A stretch of DNA of 64,000 nt, from NCBI RefSeq assembly GCF_003122365.1, contig NZ_CP029254.1, forward strand, positions 62,001-126,000, in the 5' to 3' direction. The DNA is from Streptomyces spongiicola (GTDB taxonomy: Bacteria > Actinomycetota > Actinomycetes > Streptomycetales > Streptomycetaceae). Shown here one piece after another: positions 62,801-64,000 of the stretch. How positions within the stretch are numbered: the stretch's first letter is position 1; the number at the start of each line of letters is the position of its first letter. Under the pieces are notes generated by a model that saw nothing but the letters and a program-made list of their open reading frames with translations, was not told the DNA's origin and did not search any database. The position numbers and the translations under genes are program-made.

Positions 62801-64000
62801 GTTCACGCCCGCCGGGCCCGCCTCCGCGCCGGCCGGTGGCGCTGGCGCGGCGGGTGCCGCCGCGCCGCGGCTTACGGTACGTCTGGACCTGGGCGGCGGG
62901 CTGGTCTCGCTGGATCCGGTGGTGCTCGCCGGGCTGCGGTTGTCGATGCGGGCCGGGCGCGGGGAGGCGGCCGGGGCCGGACCGGCCGTGACCGGTCCCG
63001 CCGCTCCGGCGCCGGCCGGCACGGCCGCGCTGGGACCGGTCACGGCCGGCGCAGACACGGCGGGACACTCCGGCGCCGCGGCCGCAGCGCTGTCCGCTGT
63101 CGGCGGCGGACAGCGGGCGGAGGGCACCGGAGGCGGGGACGGCACCGGAGGCGGGGCCAGGGCCGGGACCGTGACCGGAAGCGAGGCCGTGACCGGAAGC
63201 GAGGCCGTGACCGGGACCAGAGCCGGCAGCAGAACCGGGACCGTGACCGGGAACGGAACCGGACCCGAAACCGAACCCGGAACCGGGAACGGAACCGGGG
63301 CCTGGCGCCCGGCGGACCGCTTCCCCGCGCTGGCGGAACTGGACGCGCTGATGCGGGAGACGGCGGCCACCGCCGCCGAGCTCATCGAGGCGGCCGGCCG
63401 CCGTCCCGCGCCGGTTCCCCGGCCCGGCGGCCCGGCGCACGCCCGCGCCGCCGTTCCCTCCCCCCGGTCTCCCGGGGCCCGCCCGGTCCGCCCGTCCCCG
63501 GGCCCCGGTCCGGCCGCGCCCGCGGACGCGCTCCCGGGCGGGGCGGCCCCAGAGGTGCCCGGAAACCCGTCGGAGTACCCGGTCCGGGTGGGCACCGCGG
63601 CGATGCCGTACCTGCTCGACCACTGCTTCTTCCGGCAGCGGGCGGACTGGCCGGAGGTGGCCGACCGATGGCCCGTCGTCCCGGCCACGACGATCGTCCA
63701 CCATCTGATGGAGGCGGCGGAGCGCGGTGCGCCGGGCAGGCGCGCGGTCGCCGTGCACGAGGCCCGGTTCGACCGGTGGCTGTCCGCCGCCGAGCCCGCG
63801 GACGTGGCGGTCCGCACCGCCCCCGCGGGCCCGGGGCGGTTGGCCGTGTCCTTCGGGCCGCACGCCCGCGGTGTCGTGGAGGTCGCCGCGCGGTACCCCG
63901 CGCCCCCGCGTCCCTGGGACCCGGCGGGACTCGGCGGCGAACGCGCGCCGGACCACTCGGCCGCCCAGCTGTACGCCGAACGCTGGATGTTCCACGGCCC
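59886..64000 (+). CDS. PUFA/secondary-lipid-type synthase II: KS-AT-(DH), 3' end outside the window
   Basis: Open frame of 1371 codons reaching the right edge; it starts one base after the previous stop, so it is translationally coupled. KS about 35-500: Cys237 (DAACASS), His375 (EAHGTAT), His425 (IGHAMPA). AT about 640-940: Ser719 (AGHSIGEWTA) and GFHTPM. A low-complexity Gly/Thr/Ala/Pro linker (about 960-1220) is followed by a hotdog dehydratase-like region beginning YPVRVGTAAMPYLLDHCFF (His1246 candidate) and still continuing at AERWMFHGP. KS with HGTAT and fused AT and DH parallels PfaC/PfaB functions. Partner and release domains would lie to the right. Confidence 0.88.
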   Translation, partial: MAEGGARAGADRAAGGGRAEPARGGGRGVPVAITGMAVLLPGAGDLTAYWRNLAAGADAIGEVPEGRWDAAYYRPGEAAGPAAADRVYCRRGGFVDGLADVDVARFGIMPSSVSGTEPDQLIALQVAASAIADAGGGDRLPARERVGVVLGRGGYLTPGLVRLDQRVRTAAQLVRTLGELLPDLAPEQLARVREAFTERLGPDRPENAIGLVPNLAASRLANRLDLRGPAYTVDAACASSLVAVDQAVGELASGRCDVVLAGGVHHCHDITLWSVFSQLRALSPSQRIRPFHRDADGILIGEGTGVVVLKRLADAERDGDRIYAVVTGTAVGSDGRTAGLASPDPRGQVRAVRQAWEAAGLDPAAPGSVGLLEAHGTATPAGDTAELHTLREVFGPPDGRDGRSGEGGEGGRTAVIGSVKSMIGHAMPAAGVAGLVKAALAVHHATLLPTLHCDDPHPALAGTRFRPLAEAAPWEPGPGGTPRRAAVNAFGFGGINAHVVLEQAPEVRPFTAAPGGRAAFPAAAGGVPGGPGRAPAVTAVAEPERVLLLDAGTPEGLAARLDADDSTVLASVPGPAERPAERPAERPAERPAGRPVGRTRLGIVDPTPKRLALARRVAAKGRAWHGRGDVWFSPYPLLGGERPGRIAFVFPGLEAEFEPRVDDVAERFGPTGSGPRSGAAAARVGDVGRHGLGVVAVGRLLDTALRRMGVVPEAVAGHSIGEWTAMAAAGLYAEGAVDDFMASLDPDSVKVPDLAFAAVGASADRVLAGLAALGLPVTLSHDNAPSQSMVCGPPDAVGEFVRAFRAQGVLCRVLPFRSGFHTPMLRPSLGPFRAAAGRFALHPPTVPVWSGTTASPFPGDEAAIRELFVRHLLEPVRFRQLTEALYAAGFRVFVQVGTGALASLVGDTLAGRDHLAVAANSPHRPGLAQLRRVAVALWTAGAPVDPGVVDRRGTGSAGAPERRARGTLPDAGFTPAGPASAPAGGAGAAGAAAPRLTVRLDLGGGLVSLDPVVLAGLRLSMRAGRGEAAGAGPAVTGPAAPAPAGTAALGPVTAGADTAGHSGAAAAALSAVGGGQRAEGTGGGDGTGGGARAGTVTGSEAVTGSEAVTGTRAGSRTGTVTGNGTGPETEPGTGNGTGAWRPADRFPALAELDALMRETAATAAELIEAAGRRPAPVPRPGGPAHARAAVPSPRSPGARPVRPSPGPGPAAPADALPGGAAPEVPGNPSEYPVRVGTAAMPYLLDHCFFRQRADWPEVADRWPVVPATTIVHHLMEAAERGAPGRRAVAVHEARFDRWLSAAEPADVAVRTAPAGPGRLAVSFGPHARGVVEVAARYPAPPRPWDPAGLGGERAPDHSAAQLYAERWMFHG

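Noticed and set aside
59787..63995. 1402-codon minus-strand open frame opposite the second synthase gene
   Set aside because: Same reason: a shadow of a high-GC coding strand without any protein motif.

Overview
The window is very GC-rich, uses GTG and TTG starts freely, and carries the complete SapB (ram/amf) aerial-hypha gene set plus a chaplin. That combination identifies the source as a Streptomyces or a close relative. No rRNA, tRNA or CRISPR array was seen.

Layout. 1-5.3 kb: one-carbon metabolism. NAD-dependent formate dehydrogenase (minus strand) faces a pair of CrcB fluoride channels, followed by fmdB, an AmiS/UreI amide channel and formamidase. 5.4-8.2 kb: an anchored alpha/beta hydrolase diverges from a GNAT-PaaX pair. 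8.4-14.5 kb: a ribose operon on the minus strand, rbsR-rbsA-rbsCB(fused)-rbsK-rbsD, with two operator copies upstream of rbsR and a frameshifted rbsD. 15-23.9 kb: a P450, a secreted SGNH hydrolase with a ricin-type lectin domain, a DHA2 exporter, an MmpS-like lipoprotein, a SulP transporter and a MerR regulator. 24.7-33.2 kb: the SapB locus ramC-ramS-ramA-ramB with convergent ramR. The 3' end of ramB has been copied three more times in tandem. 33.5-41 kb: Fur-type regulator, catalase-peroxidase and pyruvate carboxylase. 41.4-51 kb: fasciclin, TerB, an intact IS1634-like element with a 5-bp target duplication, CbiZ, NUDIX, a short chaplin and an acetyltransferase, mixed with three broken genes. 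51.9 kb to the end: a multidomain iterative synthase of the PUFA / secondary-lipid type, NPD-NPD-KS-AT-ACP-KR, then a second protein KS-AT-DH that runs off the window.

How genes work together. Formamide taken up by the AmiS-like channel would be split by FmdA to formate and ammonia, and FDH would oxidise the formate to CO2 with NADH production. The Rbs proteins import, phosphorylate and equilibrate ribose under LacI-type control. RamC modifies RamS into SapB, RamA/RamB export it, and RamR activates the operon; the chaplin acts in the same surface-coating process. The Fur protein probably controls katG from the divergent intergenic region. The two synthase genes at the right edge are one nucleotide apart and probably act as one complex.

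An unusual theme is the amount of short tandem repetition and large perfect hairpins in almost every intergenic gap, and also inside the synthase linkers. The observations most worth following are the tandem array of ramB 3' ends, a roughly 85-bp palindromic element present twice, the domain order of the synthase, and a set of single-base frameshifts.
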